In this document: in pieces, positions 63,857 to 64,000 of the stretch
Position numbering within the stretch: the first letter of the stretch is position 1
How the letters are laid out: the number at the start of each line of letters is the position of its first letter
NCBI RefSeq assembly: GCF_002531935.1
Contig: NZ_NWSV01000002.1
Coordinates: 62,001-126,000 of the forward strand
Direction: 5' to 3'
DNA length: 64,000 bases
Source of the DNA: Rhizobium chutanense
GTDB lineage: Bacteria; Pseudomonadota; Alphaproteobacteria; Rhizobiales; Rhizobiaceae
Made by a program: the position numbers and the translations under genes
Notes under the pieces: generated by a model
Seen by the model: the letters and a program-made list of their open reading frames with translations, nothing else
Told to the model about the DNA's origin: nothing
Databases searched by the model: none

Positions 63857-64000
63857 CATACCTTCAGATCCTGCATAACCCATTCGAAAGAACCCCACTG
63901 CCGCCGCTCGCTCCACGGCAGCCACGCCTCGCTGGCGTTTCTAGCCACAAATGTGCATCGAGAGCAACGCAATGATAAGGCATTAACGCATTTTTGTGGC

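Overview
This is about 64 kb of chromosome from an alphaproteobacterium, almost certainly Rhizobium (R. leguminosarum/R. etli group) or a very close relative. The reasons are: a circularly permuted, two-piece ssrA (tmRNA) gene; an alphaproteobacterial-type SspB; a rhizobial-type flagellin; several dispersed palindromic intergenic elements of the rhizobial mosaic kind; and uniformly GC-rich, third-position-GC-biased genes. It reads as core chromosome with small accessory insertions. I see no prophage, IS element, CRISPR array, tRNA or rRNA. The first gene is cut by the left edge of the window.

Layout. 1-4.2 kb: the 3' end of an unknown gene, a DapA-family lyase, a LysE exporter divergent from a MocR/PdxR-type regulator, and an LprI-like secreted protein. 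4.2-12.1 kb: a housekeeping block with miaA and serB (divergent, start codons overlapping), a brnTA toxin-antitoxin module, a DegP-type protease, hflC-hflK, folA and thyA. 12.2-13.7 kb: ssrA followed by sspB (the adaptor that hands ssrA-tagged proteins to ClpXP), a DUF4169 gene and an RHH gene. 13.8-27 kb: a 1,230-residue AsmA protein, two tandem palindromes, then accessory metabolism and regulation (FAD-linked oxidase, aldo/keto reductase, two LysR regulators, AbrB-family membrane protein, NmrA-like protein, VOC protein with a divergent WYL regulator, AraC regulator, DUF2000). 27-35 kb: OmpA-like lipoprotein, solitary flagellin, RND efflux operon, membrane adenylate cyclase and a VapC-like remnant. 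35.5-40.3 kb: the prkA-yeaH-spoVR stress operon. 40.6-53 kb: VOC protein, UvrD helicase, EF-hand protein, nicotinamidase, diguanylate cyclase, GT-C-like membrane protein, azlCD, an M24B aminopeptidase and a 57-residue ORF behind a sigma54-like site. 53-64 kb: prmA, a SCO1 protein, a lone cheW, creA, an exonuclease, a GNAT enzyme, a higBA toxin-antitoxin module, then ligA, recN and bamD.

How the genes work together. Protein quality control is well represented: HflKC (regulators of FtsH), DegP, tmRNA plus SspB, and BamD/AsmA for the envelope. thyA-folA form the thymidylate/folate cycle. uvrD, recN and ligA serve DNA repair and replication. Regulation is mostly local, by divergent regulator/target pairs with inverted repeats between them. 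The two toxin-antitoxin modules share one promoter layout: a palindrome filling the spacer between the -35 and -10 boxes.

The most useful observations are: (1) ssrA next to sspB, with the permuted tmRNA readable down to its acceptor-stem pairing; (2) three copies of a modular palindromic repeat whose hairpins show compensatory base changes; (3) the operator-in-spacer promoters of brnTA and higBA, the latter predicting a leaderless higB transcript; (4) the overlapping miaA/serB start codons; (5) a VapC remnant too short to be called as an ORF; and (6) the sigma54-like site ahead of a small unannotated protein. I found no clearly new multi-gene system.
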